From the NCBI GenBank assembly GCA_963757115.1, contig CAVWQV010000016.1:100463-164462 (forward strand): a stretch of DNA of 64,000 nucleotides, given 5' to 3'. Positions within the stretch are counted from its first letter, which is position 1, and each line of letters begins with the position of its first letter. This DNA is from CAVWQV01 sp963757115. GTDB taxonomy: Bacteria; Pseudomonadota; Alphaproteobacteria; Acetobacterales; Acetobacteraceae. Shown in pieces: positions 19,399-29,688 of this stretch. Below the pieces are notes generated by a model. The model did no database searches. It saw only the letters and a list, made by a program, of their open reading frames with translations, and had not been told where the DNA came from. A program made the translations under genes and the position numbers.

Positions 19399-20283
19399 TC
19401 AACGATCCGGTTCGGCGGGCTCCAGGTCCACACGGACGCTCATGGTGTGTTCGCCGCCGCCCCAGATCATGCCGCGTATCGGGGTGATGTCGCTATAGTC
19501 GCGCCCCCAGGCGAGCACGACGTGCTCGTCTCGCACGATTAAAGCGTTGGTCGGGTCAAGGTCGATCCAGCCGTGCTTGGGCCCAAGCCAGCAACCGACC
19601 CAGGCATGGGACTGGTCGGCGCCGAGCCGCCGCGCCATGCCGGGCGGCGGATAGGTACGGATGTAACCCGAGACGTATCGCGCCGGCAGGCCGAGGCCGC
19701 GCAAGGCCGATACCATGAGGTGCGTGAAGTCCTGGCACACGCCTTCTCGCCGGCTGATGATCTCGCTCACCGGGGTCGCGAGCGTGGTCACGCCGGCGCG
19801 GAACTTGAAGTCGGCATGGATCCGCCGGTTGAGCTCCAGCAAGCCTTCGAGCACCGGCCTGCCGCGCCCGAAGCTCTCCGCGGCGTAAGCCGCAGCGTCG
19901 GCGTCCGCTCCCGCCATCGGGCTTTCGAACAGGAACTCGGCCGCGCGCCAGCCGTGGGCACCCCCGGCCCTGGCGTCGGCGGCGACTTGCTCCCAGGGCG
20001 GAGTTTCCACCGGCGCCGGAGGGTCAGGCAGTTGCACACCGACGTTCGAGATCGCCGTGATCTCGAACGTCGGATGCGGCACGTCGACAAATAGCCACGT
20101 GATCCGGTTGCCGAAATGATCGAGTCCGTCGCGCTGGCGGGTGGCGGCCGGGATCGCGGCGATCTCGGAGGAGATGATCTGCTGCCACGGCAGCGGACGT
20201 GGCAGCAGGTGAAGTAGATGGGTCCCGAGATCGACCGGCTTGCGATAAGCGTAACGCGTGACGTGGCGCACGCGGTAGATCAC
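19399..20283 (-). CDS. transglutaminase-like cysteine peptidase/amide ligase
   Basis: Transglutaminase-superfamily protein of 294 aa with the bacterial N-terminal beta domain ('YRVRHVTRYAYRKPVDLG'). The catalytic triad is intact: Cys in 'RREGVCQDFTHL', His in 'DQSHAWVGCW' and Asp in 'WIDLDPTN'. It overlaps the ATP-grasp/alpha-E gene by 4 bp. These three domains are known to travel together in a predicted system for making or cleaving small peptide amides (reported in comparative-genomics work on amide-bond formation). It is likely cytoplasmic. The actual substrate is unknown. Confidence 0.9.
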   Translation of the reverse strand: MIYRVRHVTRYAYRKPVDLGTHLLHLLPRPLPWQQIISSEIAAIPAATRQRDGLDHFGNRITWLFVDVPHPTFEITAISNVGVQLPDPPAPVETPPWEQVAADARAGGAHGWRAAEFLFESPMAGADADAAAYAAESFGRGRPVLEGLLELNRRIHADFKFRAGVTTLATPVSEIISRREGVCQDFTHLMVSALRGLGLPARYVSGYIRTYPPPGMARRLGADQSHAWVGCWLGPKHGWIDLDPTNALIVRDEHVVLAWGRDYSDITPIRGMIWGGGEHTMSVRVDLEPAEPDR

Positions 20284-22778
20284 GCCGCACCGAGGAGGGC
20301 GGGCCGGACGCCGAGCCCAACCGGGCGTGCGGCGGGCAACAGGGCGAAGTAGCGGCGCGCGACCTCGTCCGACACCTCCGATATGGCGCGCTTGAGCACG
20401 GTCAGCTTCGGCGCGAGCTCGATTGCGGCCTCGTTCTGGTCGGCCGCATTCGCTACCGAGCGGACCATGGCTTGCGTTTCCTCGAATAGGTCGCCGAAGC
20501 CGGCCGCCAAGGGGTTGTCGGCCGCCCCGGCGATCTCGCCCAGGAGGTCGCGCGCCTGGGCGAGTTGGTAGGCAAGGCCGCGCGGATTGCCCTCATCCGC
20601 CAGCATGAGATCGAGCGCCGGGGCGGGCTGGAGCACGGCAAGGTACCGGCTTCGATAGGTGATCACCGAATTGCGGAGCTCGAGCCCGATCCGGAGTGCG
20701 AGATCGACCCGGCCGGTCTGCAGTGCCGGGCTCGGCTGGGCGAGCGCGCAGGCGAGTTCGCCGGCAATCAACTGCGCCCGCTCGATCCGGCGCCCGAGGT
20801 CGAGGAACAGCCGACCGCCACCGCGCACCATGTTCTCGGCCGCGAGCCCCGCCACTGCCGCCGCAAAGTGCAGCACCGCGATCATCGCGTGGTCGAGCAC
20901 GTCCACGCCCGCGCCGTCCGGCGCTTCTCGGACCTGCCGCAGCGTCTCGGCGAGCTCGCGCAATTCGCGGCTGAGAAGACCGTGCATCTCCCTGGTGAGG
21001 CGGTCTCGCAGCAGGTTCGTCATGCGCGAAACCTGGTCGAGCAGCCAGACGGTGCGGCCCTTGTCGCGCGCCGCCTGAAGCAATGCGCTCGTGAGCGCGT
21101 CGGGGCCGAGTGAACTGTCGACTGTCGCGTCGATCAGGCGCGCCTCCGCCAGGCAATCGCCGAGCACCGCGACTTCCGCCATATCCCGCGGCGTCGGCGC
21201 GGCGCGGGCGATCCGCGAGATCGCCGCGCGCTGCAATCGCGCGGAGCCTTCCAGGCGTTCGAGATACCGGCCGAGCCAGAAGAAATTGTCCGCGGCCCGG
21301 CTCGGGAGATCGCCCGACGTGCGGCGGATGGGGATGGGCGGCAAGGCGGCGAAGCCGGGCCCGACGATCGATCCCGCGCTTTCCGCCATCACCCAGAGAT
21401 CCTTGGCCAAGCCCCGGTCGGGCAAACGCCAGGCGATCTCCTCCTCGGCGGGCAGCGCGCGAACGAGGCCGCCCTGCATCGGCTGCCACTCCCCGCCATC
21501 GCACATCAGGAACACGCGCAGCACCACCGGCCGGGCTAGGAGCCCGTGCGGGCCGACGCAGGGCGCCAAAGAGGGAGCGACCGGCCGCGAGGCGGCGTAT
21601 CGCCAGGGCGCGGCAGCAACTTCTCCAAGCAGGCGCTCTCGGTCGCCCTGGGATAGCCCACCTAGGGCGGCGGGGACGGTGCCGCTTTCGCTGGCGGAGC
21701 GAATGGCCCAGGCGCGCGGATTGGCGAGCACCGCCTCGATAGCGCCGGGCTCCCCGAGCCATCGAGTCTCGAGACTGTCCAGCAGCAGCGCCTCGCCGGT
21801 CAGGTGCACGGCCAACGCCGGGAGGAACTGGCCGAATGCCGGCGCCTCGGTAAGGTCAGTGCCGGGGTGGTTGACGATCGCGATCGCGCCGGCGCGGGCT
21901 GCATCGAGCAACCCGGCGGCGACCGCTCCGTCCGGCTCCAATTCGAGCGGATCGAGCTTTGGCCCAGGCAAGGCGCGGAGCAGCACGCCGATCGGCTGGA
22001 GGCCGCGCAAGGTCTTGAGGAACACGCCCCCGCTACGCACGGTGAGGTCGCCGCCTTCCACGAGCTCGCAGCCGAGCGCGCGGGCAAGCAGCACGTGGTC
22101 ATACCAGGCCGGGTCGGAATGGCCAGGCGTGAGCAGGGCGACTGCGGCGGCCCCCGGCAAAGGCGCGAGGCGCTGCAGGCTGTCCCCCCAGGCTTCCGTG
22201 AACGGGCGGAGCTGGCGCACCGCCTGCGGGTGGAACACCTCGGGGACGATGCGGGCGAGCATCCGGCGGTTCTCGATCGCGGCGGCGACGCCGTCCGCCC
22301 ATCCCGTGTGGTCCGCGACCACGCACCAAACCCCGTCCGGGCGCCGGACCAGATCGGCCGCATAAAAGCGGAGCTTGCGATCGAAGCCTAACGCATCCGG
22401 GGCGCGGCAGGGGCGGAGGAAGCTTGGATTGGCGAACACGAGGGCCGGAGGCAGCGCGCCGTCGGCGAGCAACTGCTGCGGGCCGTACACGTCCCGCAGC
22501 ACCGCCTCGAACACCTGGGCGCGCTGGGCCAGCCCGGCGGCGATCGTGCTGAACTCGGTCTCGGAGAGCGGCAGCGGGATCGGGTCGCAGCGGCGCGGCT
22601 CGGCCTCCGCTCCGGGAAGCACGCTGGCCGCACCCTCCTCCTCGAATGCGCAATCCAGTCGAGTAGCCCGTTCAAGGAGCGTCTCACGCCCGAGTTCGGT
22701 AAGCACCCCGAGCAGGTTGCGCCAATGCGGGCGCAATCCGCCCCGCCCGTCCACCATTTCGTCCAAAGGCGCCGTCAT
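20280..22778 (-). CDS. fusion of circularly permuted ATP-grasp and alpha-E domains
   Basis: An 832-residue fusion of two proteins more often encoded separately. Residues about 1-490 are a circularly permuted type 2 ATP-grasp domain ('HWRNLLGVLTELG', 'YGPQQLLADGALPPALVFANPSFLRPC', 'DHTGWADGVAAAIENRRM', 'LTPGHSDPAWYDHVLLA'). ATP-grasp ligases join a carboxylate to an amine or thiol at the cost of ATP. From about 493 ('ADNFFWLGRYLERLEGSARL') begins the all-helical alpha-E (DUF403) domain, of unknown role. Its stop overlaps the transglutaminase ATG, so the two proteins are probably made in a fixed ratio and act on one peptide-like product. Confidence 0.92.
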   Translation of the reverse strand: MTAPLDEMVDGRGGLRPHWRNLLGVLTELGRETLLERATRLDCAFEEEGAASVLPGAEAEPRRCDPIPLPLSETEFSTIAAGLAQRAQVFEAVLRDVYGPQQLLADGALPPALVFANPSFLRPCRAPDALGFDRKLRFYAADLVRRPDGVWCVVADHTGWADGVAAAIENRRMLARIVPEVFHPQAVRQLRPFTEAWGDSLQRLAPLPGAAAVALLTPGHSDPAWYDHVLLARALGCELVEGGDLTVRSGGVFLKTLRGLQPIGVLLRALPGPKLDPLELEPDGAVAAGLLDAARAGAIAIVNHPGTDLTEAPAFGQFLPALAVHLTGEALLLDSLETRWLGEPGAIEAVLANPRAWAIRSASESGTVPAALGGLSQGDRERLLGEVAAAPWRYAASRPVAPSLAPCVGPHGLLARPVVLRVFLMCDGGEWQPMQGGLVRALPAEEEIAWRLPDRGLAKDLWVMAESAGSIVGPGFAALPPIPIRRTSGDLPSRAADNFFWLGRYLERLEGSARLQRAAISRIARAAPTPRDMAEVAVLGDCLAEARLIDATVDSSLGPDALTSALLQAARDKGRTVWLLDQVSRMTNLLRDRLTREMHGLLSRELRELAETLRQVREAPDGAGVDVLDHAMIAVLHFAAAVAGLAAENMVRGGGRLFLDLGRRIERAQLIAGELACALAQPSPALQTGRVDLALRIGLELRNSVITYRSRYLAVLQPAPALDLMLADEGNPRGLAYQLAQARDLLGEIAGAADNPLAAGFGDLFEETQAMVRSVANAADQNEAAIELAPKLTVLKRAISEVSDEVARRYFALLPAARPVGLGVRPALLGAA

Positions 22779-22946
22779 GCCGCCTCACTTTGCCCGACCG
22801 AGGTCCACTGTGCGAGGATACCCGAGCGCGCAACGGTGCGAAGCCGATTGCAGCGGGCGCAGTTTGAGCAAATCTGTGAGAAAAATTACCATGGCCTGGT
22901 TGGAGGAGCTTGATGTCATCCGCTCGATGGGCGCCGAGCTAGTCCG

Positions 22947-23846
22947 GTGACGGCCGCGCGGCTGCTCAATCCCGCGGAACTGCGGTCGTTCAGCGTCCGG
23001 TCGGACGCGCGCGGCGCCGCCCGCGCGGCGGTCCATCTCGGGCTGCTCGGGTTGACCGGGTGGCTCGTGGCCGCATCCGGTCCGCTGGCGCTGGTGCCTG
23101 CGATGCTGGCGTTCGGCCTGGTGCAGGCCGCCCTGTTCGCGCCGGTACACGAGACCATGCACCGCACCGCCTTCGCTTCGCGCCGGGCCAACACGGTCGT
23201 CGGCTGGATCGCGTCCTGTCCGTCGCTGCTGAACGCACAGTTCTACGCCTGCTTCCATCTCGCCCATCATCGCCACACGCAGGACCGGGCGCTGGACCCC
23301 GAGCTGACGGCGGCACCCAGTCCCGCCGATCTCCCCTCATACCTATTGCGCATCTCCGGGATCCCGTATTGGCGGCTTCGGCTTCGCGTGATGCGCGACT
23401 GCTGGCGCGGCGACCTGTCCCGCTATCCCTATGTGAGCGAGCGGGATCGTGCGGGCGTCATCGCTAGCGTGCGCGCGATGAGCGTCGTGATGGGGGGTGG
23501 CGCGGTGCTGTCTGCCGTCCTGTTCGGCTGGGCCGCCCCGTTCGTCTATTGGATCGGGCCGCAGCTCCTTGGCCAGCCGTTCCTGCGTGCCTACCTCCTC
23601 GCGGAGCACACCGGCTGCACGCTGGACCGCAACGGCCTGACCAACACCCGCACCACGCTGACCAATGGCGCAACGCGCTTGCTGATGTGGGACATGCCGT
23701 TCCACGCCGAGCACCACCTTTACCCGTCGATTCCGTTCCACCGGCTCCGAGACGCGCACCGCGCGATGCGCGATCGGCTCGGGGTGGTGCAGCGCGGCTA
23801 TGCCCGGTGGAATCTCGCATTCATGCGGGCCTTGGCGTCCCGCTGA
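22947..23846 (+). CDS. membrane fatty acid desaturase/hydroxylase
   Basis: Integral membrane di-iron desaturase, 299 aa. The three histidine boxes are 'HETMH', 'HLAHHRH' and 'HAEHHLYPS', with 4-5 hydrophobic helices between them, as in the FA_desaturase family. It would introduce a double bond or hydroxyl into an acyl chain, carotenoid or similar lipid; the exact substrate is not readable. The start is a GTG at 22947. No electron-donor ferredoxin or reductase gene is adjacent. The stop is 10 bp from that of the convergent cysteine synthase gene. Confidence 0.88.
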   Translation: MTAARLLNPAELRSFSVRSDARGAARAAVHLGLLGLTGWLVAASGPLALVPAMLAFGLVQAALFAPVHETMHRTAFASRRANTVVGWIASCPSLLNAQFYACFHLAHHRHTQDRALDPELTAAPSPADLPSYLLRISGIPYWRLRLRVMRDCWRGDLSRYPYVSERDRAGVIASVRAMSVVMGGGAVLSAVLFGWAAPFVYWIGPQLLGQPFLRAYLLAEHTGCTLDRNGLTNTRTTLTNGATRLLMWDMPFHAEHHLYPSIPFHRLRDAHRAMRDRLGVVQRGYARWNLAFMRALASR

Positions 23847-23856
23847 GTTGCCTCGA

Positions 23857-24862
23857 TCAGGCCATCCAGGGCGGCAGCGGCAAGCCTTTCTCCCGCAGGA
23901 ACGGGACGTTGAACAGCTTGGACGCGTAGCGTGCGCCGCCATCGCAAAGGATGGTGACGACGGTGTGACCGGGGCCTAGGTCGCGGGCGACCCGGACCGC
24001 GGCCGCGATGTTGATGCCCGACGAGGTGCCGACGGAAAGGCCCTCGTGGATCAGCACGTCGTAGATCTGCTCCAGCGCCTCGGCGTCCGGAATGCGCGTC
24101 GCATCGTCGATCGCGACGCCATCGAGGTTGGCCGTCACGCGCGACTGGCCGATGCCTTCCGTAATGGAGTTGCCGGTCGTCGTGAGGTCATTGCACTTGA
24201 CCCAGCCGTAGAGGCCGCTTCCCTCGCAGTCGGCGAGCACGATCCGAACGGCCGGCTTCAGCGCCTTAAGGGCCAACGATACACCCGCAAGCGTGCCGCC
24301 CGGTACCGCAGGCGCAGGTGAATGCGTCCACACTTCCTCCGGTCTGCCGCCAGATCTCCGGGCCGGTCGTCTCCCGGTGTCCGTCCCGGTTGGCCAGATT
24401 ATCGAACTGGTTGGCCCATACCGCGCCCATTTCCTCGGCCATCCGGCGCGATAGGTGGACGTAGTTGCCGGGGTCCCGGTAGGGCTTGGCGGGCACCAGC
24501 CGCAGATCCGCGCCGATCATCCGGAGGAAGTCGATCTTCTCCTGGCTTTGCGTCTCCGGCATCACGATGACCGAACGGTAGCCGCGGGCGTTGCCCACCA
24601 GGGTGAGGCCGATGCCGGTGTTGCCGGCCGTGCCTTCGACGACGATGCCGCCTGGCCGGAGCAGGCCCCGCCGTTCGGCGTCGAGGATAATGGCGAGGCC
24701 GGCGCGGTCCTTCACCGAACCGCCCGGGTTCATGAACTCGGCCTTGCCGAGGATGGTGCAGCCAGTCGCCTCCGAGGCGCGGCGCAGCCTGATGAGCGGC
24801 GTATTGCCGATCGCCGCCGCGAGATCGTCGCGCACGTCTCGGCCGAGAAACGCATTGGTCAC
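23857..24862 (-). CDS. cysK: cysteine synthase A (one frameshift)
   Basis: PLP enzyme forming L-cysteine from O-acetylserine and sulfide. N-terminal landmarks are 'IGNTPLIRLRRASEATG' and 'NPGGSVKDRAG' (the PLP lysine is in SVKDR), then 'VEGTAGNTGIGL', 'ANQFDN' and the PLP-phosphate glycine loop, which continues as 'GGTLAGVSLALKAL' after a frameshift. At about 24299-24305 the sequence has three Gs where 'GTGGTLAG' requires two; deleting one restores a single frame of about 334 aa. Start GTG at 24862 gives 'VTNAFLGRDV'. It is likely functional in the organism. The variant 'EGTAGNTGIG' in place of 'EPTSGNTGIG' marks the CysK2-like group that some annotators call cysteine synthase-related. Confidence 0.88.
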
Positions 24863-24946
24863 GTGCTTCTCCGGTGCGGCGATGGCGGTTGAACGCACCC
24901 GCCCCCTGTGCGATGGCCGATAACGCACAGGCAGCCGGAGAACAAG

Positions 24947-25332
24947 ATGGTCGAAGATGTCTCGCCCAAAGCCGCTTGGGAGGCGCTCACGAGCGATCCG
25001 CAGGCCCGCCTGGTGGATGTCCGCACCGAAGCCGAGTGGCACGCCGTCGGCGTCCCCGACACCGCCGCGACCGGCTCGGAGACGTTGCTACTGCCCTGGC
25101 AATTCTCCCCGCCGAGCGCAATCCGGGCTTTCTCGACGGGCTGAATGAAGCGGGCCTGACGCCGGGGCATCACCTCTACTTCATCTGTCGCAGCGGGGCG
25201 CGCAGCCAAGCCGCTGCCGAGGCCGCGCAGGGTGCCGGTTTCCCGGCGGTCTACAACGTTTCGAGCGGCTTCGAGGGCAACCGTTTGGCAGCGGGCTGGA
25301 AGGGCGCCGGCCTGCCGTCGAAGCAGATCTGA
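24947..25332 (+). CDS. rhodanese-like sulfurtransferase (one frameshift)
   Basis: Single rhodanese domain of about 128 aa. The first frame reads 'SPKAAWEALTSDPQARLVDV' and 'RTEAEWHAVGVPD'; after a shift near 25108-25113 the second reads 'ERNPGFLDGL', 'HLYFICRSGARSQAAAEAA' and ends 'AGLPSKQI'. The catalytic Cys is in 'ICRSGARS'. One base is missing in the CCCC run; this is the only clear deletion on the alphaproteobacterial side. Divergent from cysK, it may handle persulfide sulfur in the same pathway. Confidence 0.8.
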
Positions 25333-25357
25333 CGCCTAACCGAATGCCCAAACTGAG

Positions 25358-25399
25358 TTGGGGTCGCGCGAGGTTGGGCGATAGCTCACGCGACCCCAA
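25358..25399. terminator. bidirectional terminator hairpin
   Basis: An 11-bp perfect inverted repeat (TTGGGGTCGCG at 25358-25368, CGCGACCCCAA at 25389-25399) separated by 20 bases lies between the convergent rhodanese and repeat-protein genes, the expected place for a shared terminator. Confidence 0.65.
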
Positions 25400-25410
25400 G
25401 GTCCGCTTAT

Positions 25411-25824
25411 CTAACCCACGGCGGAATTAGCCGTGGACTCGAAGCGGGGATGCGGCTGGCCGCTTTTGTAGATGGCAGCCGGAACGTTCTGCGCGAGCTG
25501 CGGATTTGCCTGGCTGCTCTTGTAGACCGATGCCGGCATTCCTTGCGCAAGACGGGGTTTCGGTTGGCTGCCTTCATAGACGGCTGCCGGAAGACCCTGA
25601 GCGAACTGCGGATGGGGCTGCTCGCTCTGGTAGACCGACCCCGGCACTCCTTGCGCCAGGAACTGGGGGTGAGGCTGGCTGCTGTCGTAGACGGCCTGGG
25701 GCACGCCGGCGGCAACGATGTAGGTGCTGTCGAGCCGCAGGGTGTCGTTGGCAGGCCGGACTGACGCGATCCCGGCGGTCAGGCCGAAACCAAGCAGGGC
25801 GGCGGCGAGGAGGGTTTTGCGCAT
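25411..25824 (-). CDS. secreted protein built of five 17-19-residue repeats
   Basis: A 137-aa exported protein with a signal peptide ('RKTLLAAALLGFGLTAGIA') followed almost entirely by tandem repeats. The five units cover residues 37-55, 56-74, 75-91, 92-109 and 110-128, with consensus A-Q-G-(V/L/M)-P-x-x-V-Y-x-S-x-Q-P-x-P-Q. Each carries an invariant Pro, Tyr and Gln. The repeats differ at many silent and coding sites, so they are old rather than a recent slippage array. I do not recognise the family. Possible roles are a surface or periplasmic scaffold or peptide-binding array. A Shine-Dalgarno-like AGGAG precedes ATG 25824. Confidence 0.75.
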   Translation of the reverse strand: MRKTLLAAALLGFGLTAGIASVRPANDTLRLDSTYIVAAGVPQAVYDSSQPHPQFLAQGVPGSVYQSEQPHPQFAQGLPAAVYEGSQPKPRLAQGMPASVYKSSQANPQLAQNVPAAIYKSGQPHPRFESTANSAVG

Positions 25825-25988
25825 CTGAGTTCTCCTGTCCTTCTGGACATTCATCGTGCGCAGCAAATAGCCGGGCTCTTGCCCCGAACTGTGTGACCCC
25901 GGTCACGAGATCGAGAAAAGATTGACAAACACGCTCCGGAAGCCGCCCGACCACTAGGTCCGGCGATCCGCTCCGGCGTAGTTCGCGT

Positions 25989-27371
25989 CTAGGCGCGGGC
26001 CGCCAGAAGGAAATCGGGGGCGCGATCGGGCTGGAGCGTGATGACAGGCGTCGGCATCACCGGCTGATCGCCGTCGAGCCCGATGTGGAATGCCTGGACC
26101 AGCGCCGCGAGTCACGAGCGTCGCTTCCGCAAGCGCGAACTGCGCGCCCACACAGATCCGCGGCCCAGCGCCGAACGGCATGTAGGCGAAGCGGGGCGGC
26201 GTGGGTGCGCCCGGCAGGAAACGGGCGGGGTCGAAAGTATCCGGATCCCGCCACAGCCGGCGATGGCGATGCAGCACCCAGGGCGCGATGATCAGCGCCA
26301 CGTTCTTCGGAATGAAGAGATCGCCGGCGCGGTCCGGGCCGTTGGACGCGCGAACCAATGCGAATGCCGGCGGGTAAAGCCGCAGCGCCTCGTTGACGAC
26401 CGCGCGCGTTTGCACAAGCTTTCCGAGAGCCTCGGCAGCACCGTCCGGACCGAGATCCAACCCCTGCGTTTCCGCAGCGATTGCCGCCTGCCATCGCGGA
26501 GAGTGGGCAAGTAGGTAGAGCGACCAGAACAGCGTGATCGCCGTGGTTTCGTGACCGGCTATGATCATTGTCGCCACCTGATCGCGGAGCTGCGGGCGCG
26601 TGAACGCCGCTCCGGTCTCCGGATCGCGTGAGCGTTGCAGCAGGTCGAACAGATCGCGCGGCCCGTCTCCCTCCCCGCGTGCGAGGCGCACGTCGATGAT
26701 GCGGTCGACCAGCGCCATCCAGCGGCGCTGGAACCGTCGGCGCTGAAAGTCCAGGGGTGTCGGAATCGCGCGCGGGAGAAACATGTCGAGCATGCGGGGC
26801 CGCGCCATGCTCTTCCCGAACTCAAACAGCATCTGGCGAATGTCCGCCCCGAATGCGCTCGTTTCCAGTGAAAACATTGAGCGGCCGGCGATCTCGAGTG
26901 CTGCGAACTGCATGGCCCGCAACAGGTCGAGCTTTTCCCCAGTTCGTGCGCGCAGGGCGCTCACGTTTTCCTGCGCGACGGCGGCCACGTGTCGGGCCAG
27001 CAACGGGATAACCCGCGGCGCCAGGGACGGTGCGATCGTTCTCCGCTGGTGGCGCCAGGCCTCACCCTCACTCAATAGTAAACCCTCACCCGCGATCGGG
27101 CGCAGGATGCGGTAGGACGCGGGCGTTCGCCGATAATTGTCGGGGTTGTCGACGAGAATGTGGTGGATCACCTCGGGCTTGTTGATCACCATCTGCATCC
27201 GGCCGAGCGCCCGCAGCACGAGGATTTCCTCTTCGTAGGCGGAATCCGGCCACATCAGGATTGCGTTGGGTACGCGCCGCCCGGAGGAACTGGCGCAGGG
27301 TCGGCGTTTCGCGCGAATAGACCGGTCGGGGCGGGCGTGTAGCCTGTAGCCTCAAGGACGGCGACGTTCAT
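25989..27371 (-). CDS. cytochrome P450 (three frameshifts)
   Basis: Heme-thiolate monooxygenase of about 459 aa after repair. Diagnostic motifs are all present in the long central frame: oxygen-binding 'IAGHETTAI', the ExxR pair in 'VNEALRLYPPAF', and the heme loop 'FGAGPRICVG' with the axial Cys. The N-terminus lies in two other frames ('MNVAVLEATGYTPAPT', then 'VYSRETPTLRQFLRAAR'), with shifts near 27315 and 27275. The C-terminus continues in another frame after about 26105 as 'LVQAFHIGLDGDQPV' and ends 'FLLAARA'. Each of the three shifts fits one extra base. No redox partner is adjacent, and the substrate is unknown. Confidence 0.85.
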
Positions 27372-27631
27372 CGCTTTGCTCCCGGTGTTGGACTGTTCTC
27401 CTCGTGCCGCAACTCGCCCGCCCGGACGCTGGCGGCCGCGTTCTCCAGAATGCGCAGTATAGCACTATCGTCCATGCTCCGCGCGAGCAGCGTGAGCGAG
27501 CCGCCGAGCAACGCGGAGGCGATCGCCAGGGGGCCGATGTTCCGGCCGACCATGTACTCGATCGCCTTGTCGATGATCGCGCCGGCTTGACGGAGATCGG
27601 CCGTCGGCGGGTCCGTGTGCTCGGCCGTCAT
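27368..27631 (-). CDS. small hypothetical protein preceding the P450
   Basis: An 87-aa protein I do not recognise. It contains 'IIDKAIEYMVGRNIGPLAIASALLGGSLTLL', suggesting an amphipathic helix followed by one short hydrophobic segment (about 32-50), and a helical C-terminus. It overlaps the P450 start by 4 bp (ATGA) and follows the ABC exporter region in the same direction, so it is probably co-translated with the P450. Confidence 0.6.
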   Translation of the reverse strand: MTAEHTDPPTADLRQAGAIIDKAIEYMVGRNIGPLAIASALLGGSLTLLARSMDDSAILRILENAAASVRAGELRHEENSPTPGAKR

Positions 27632-27644
27632 GGTGTTCCTCCGG

Positions 27645-29508
27645 TCAATTCGCCGCCATCTCGATTTCGGTCGCCTGCTCGGCGGCCTGCGCGTTCCACA
27701 TGCGGGCGTAACGGCCGCGGTTCGCGAGCAGGGCGGCGTGCGTGCCGCGCTCCACCACCCGTCCCCCGTCCAGCAAGATGATCTCGTCGGCGTCGACCAC
27801 GGTGGATAGCCGGTGGGCGATCACCACCGTAGTGCGGTTTCGGGCGACCGTCCGGAGCGCCGCCTGGATATCCTGTTCGGTGTGCGTGTCGAGCGCGCTT
27901 GTTGCCTCGTCGAGGATCAGGATGCGCGGGTCCTTGAGCAGGGTGCGGGCAATCGCGACGCGCTGCTTTTCCCCGCCCGAGAGCTTGAGCCCACGTTCCC
28001 CGACGCGCGTGTCATAGCCGTCGGGAAGGCGGGAAACGAAGTCGTGCACCTGTGCGGCCCGCGCCGCCTGTTCGACCTCGGCCTGTGTAGCCCCCGGACG
28101 GCCGTAGGCAATGTTGTAGCGGATCGTGTCGTTGAACAGCACGGTGTCCTGCGGCACCACCCCGATCGCCGCTCGTAAGCTGTCCTGCCGGACATCGCGC
28201 ACGTCCTGCCCATCCACCAGGACGCGCCCCTCCGTCACGTCGTAGAAGCGGAAGATCAGGCGGGCGATGGTCGATTTGCCGGCGCCCGTCGGCCCGACGA
28301 TGGCGAGCTTGCCGCCAGCGGCGACGGCGAAGCTGACGCCCCGAAGGATCTCGCGATCCGGCCGGTAGCCGAACCGGACCTCGTCGAACACCACCGATCC
28401 GGCCGGCCCGTCCGCCAGATGGGCGGCGAGCTGCGCGGCGCCCGGTGTGTCGGACACTTCCTGCTCCACCCCCATCAGCCGGAACATGCTCTCCATGTCG
28501 ACCAGGCCTTGCTTGATCTCCCGATAGACAAAGCCCAGGAAGTTGAGCGGCTGATAGAGTTGCATCAGGTAGGTGTTCACCAAAACGAACTTGCCCACCG
28601 TCATCTTGCCGCCGGCAACCTCATTGGCCGCCATCAGCATCACGGTTGCGAGCCCGAGTGCGACGATCGCCGACTGGCCAAGGTTGAGCATGTTGAGCGA
28701 CACCTGCGAGCGCACCGCCGCCCGCTCATACTTCGCCAGGGCCCCGTCGAAGCGTTCGATCTCGAACCGCTCATTGCCGAAGTATTTCACGGTCTCGTAG
28801 TTCAGCAGGCTGTCGATGGCACGGGTCTGCGCTTCCGTGTCGAGCTCGTTCATCGCGCGTCGATAACGCACGCGAAGATTGCTGAAGCCCACTGTGAAGC
28901 CGAGATAGCTCGCGACCCCGGTGAAGGTCACCAGGGCGAATCGCCAGTCGAACACCCGCCAAACGATCGCGGTTACCATCACGAGCTCGAGCAGGGTCGG
29001 GATCACGTTGAACACTGCCAGCCGGAGCACCGACTGGATGCCGGTCTGGCCGCGCTCGATCACCCGCGACAACCCGCCCGTCTGCCGGTCGAGGTGGAAG
29101 CGGAGCGACAAGCGGTGCAGATGGCGAAAGGTTTGTAGCGCCAGCCGTCGAGCCGTGCGTTGCTGCACGGAAGCGAACACCGCATCCCGCAATTCGGCGA
29201 AACCCGTCGAAGCGAGGCGGACCAGCCCGTAGCCGGCAATCAACGCGACCGGCACCGTCGCCACATTGCCGCCATGGGGGGCTAGCGCGTCGACCGCCCG
29301 GCCGTAGAGCATGGGAGACGTACACGGTGGCGACCTTGGCCAGCACCAGAAGCAGAACGGCGAAGGCAAGACGGACGCGCGCATTCGTGTCGGCTTCGGG
29401 CCAAAGATGCGGCAGCAGGGAGGCGATGGTGCGAACTCCGGGTCGCGCCCGCCGGGGGGCATGGACATCGGACGACTGCACCAGAGATACGGGAGGCATT
29501 AAGCCCAT
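27645..29508 (-). CDS. ATM1-type ABC exporter, permease fused to ATPase (one frameshift)
   Basis: Half-size ABC exporter of about 620 aa in the ATM1/HMT group, which in alphaproteobacteria exports glutathione-linked or metal-thiol compounds. The membrane half carries 'LVNTYLMQLYQPLNFLG', a strong ATM1 signature, and about six helices. The nucleotide domain has Walker A 'GPTGAGKST', 'LSGGEKQR' and Walker B 'ILILDEATSALD'. The N-terminal 65 residues ('PHLWPEADTNARVRLAFAVL', then 'ATVYVS') lie one base off the rest, joined near 29315; one extra base explains it. The ATG at 29508 (29499 is an alternative) starts the family-like N-terminus. Both glutathione-contacting and Fe-S export roles are family knowledge only. 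Confidence 0.9.
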
Positions 29509-29688
29509 GTGGCGTGCCAATTGCGGGTTGGAAAGGCGGAAGGCGACCTTGGTGGACGACCTGGAAAACCGACTAGGTGTAGACCGACCGGGCCCAAGCG
29601 GCCGGAGCACGGAGAGTGGGCAGAAAGGCGGCGCGAGGTGGAAGGTCGACTTGGGAAACGCGACGGGGTGAACAGCGTGAGCGGCTTC

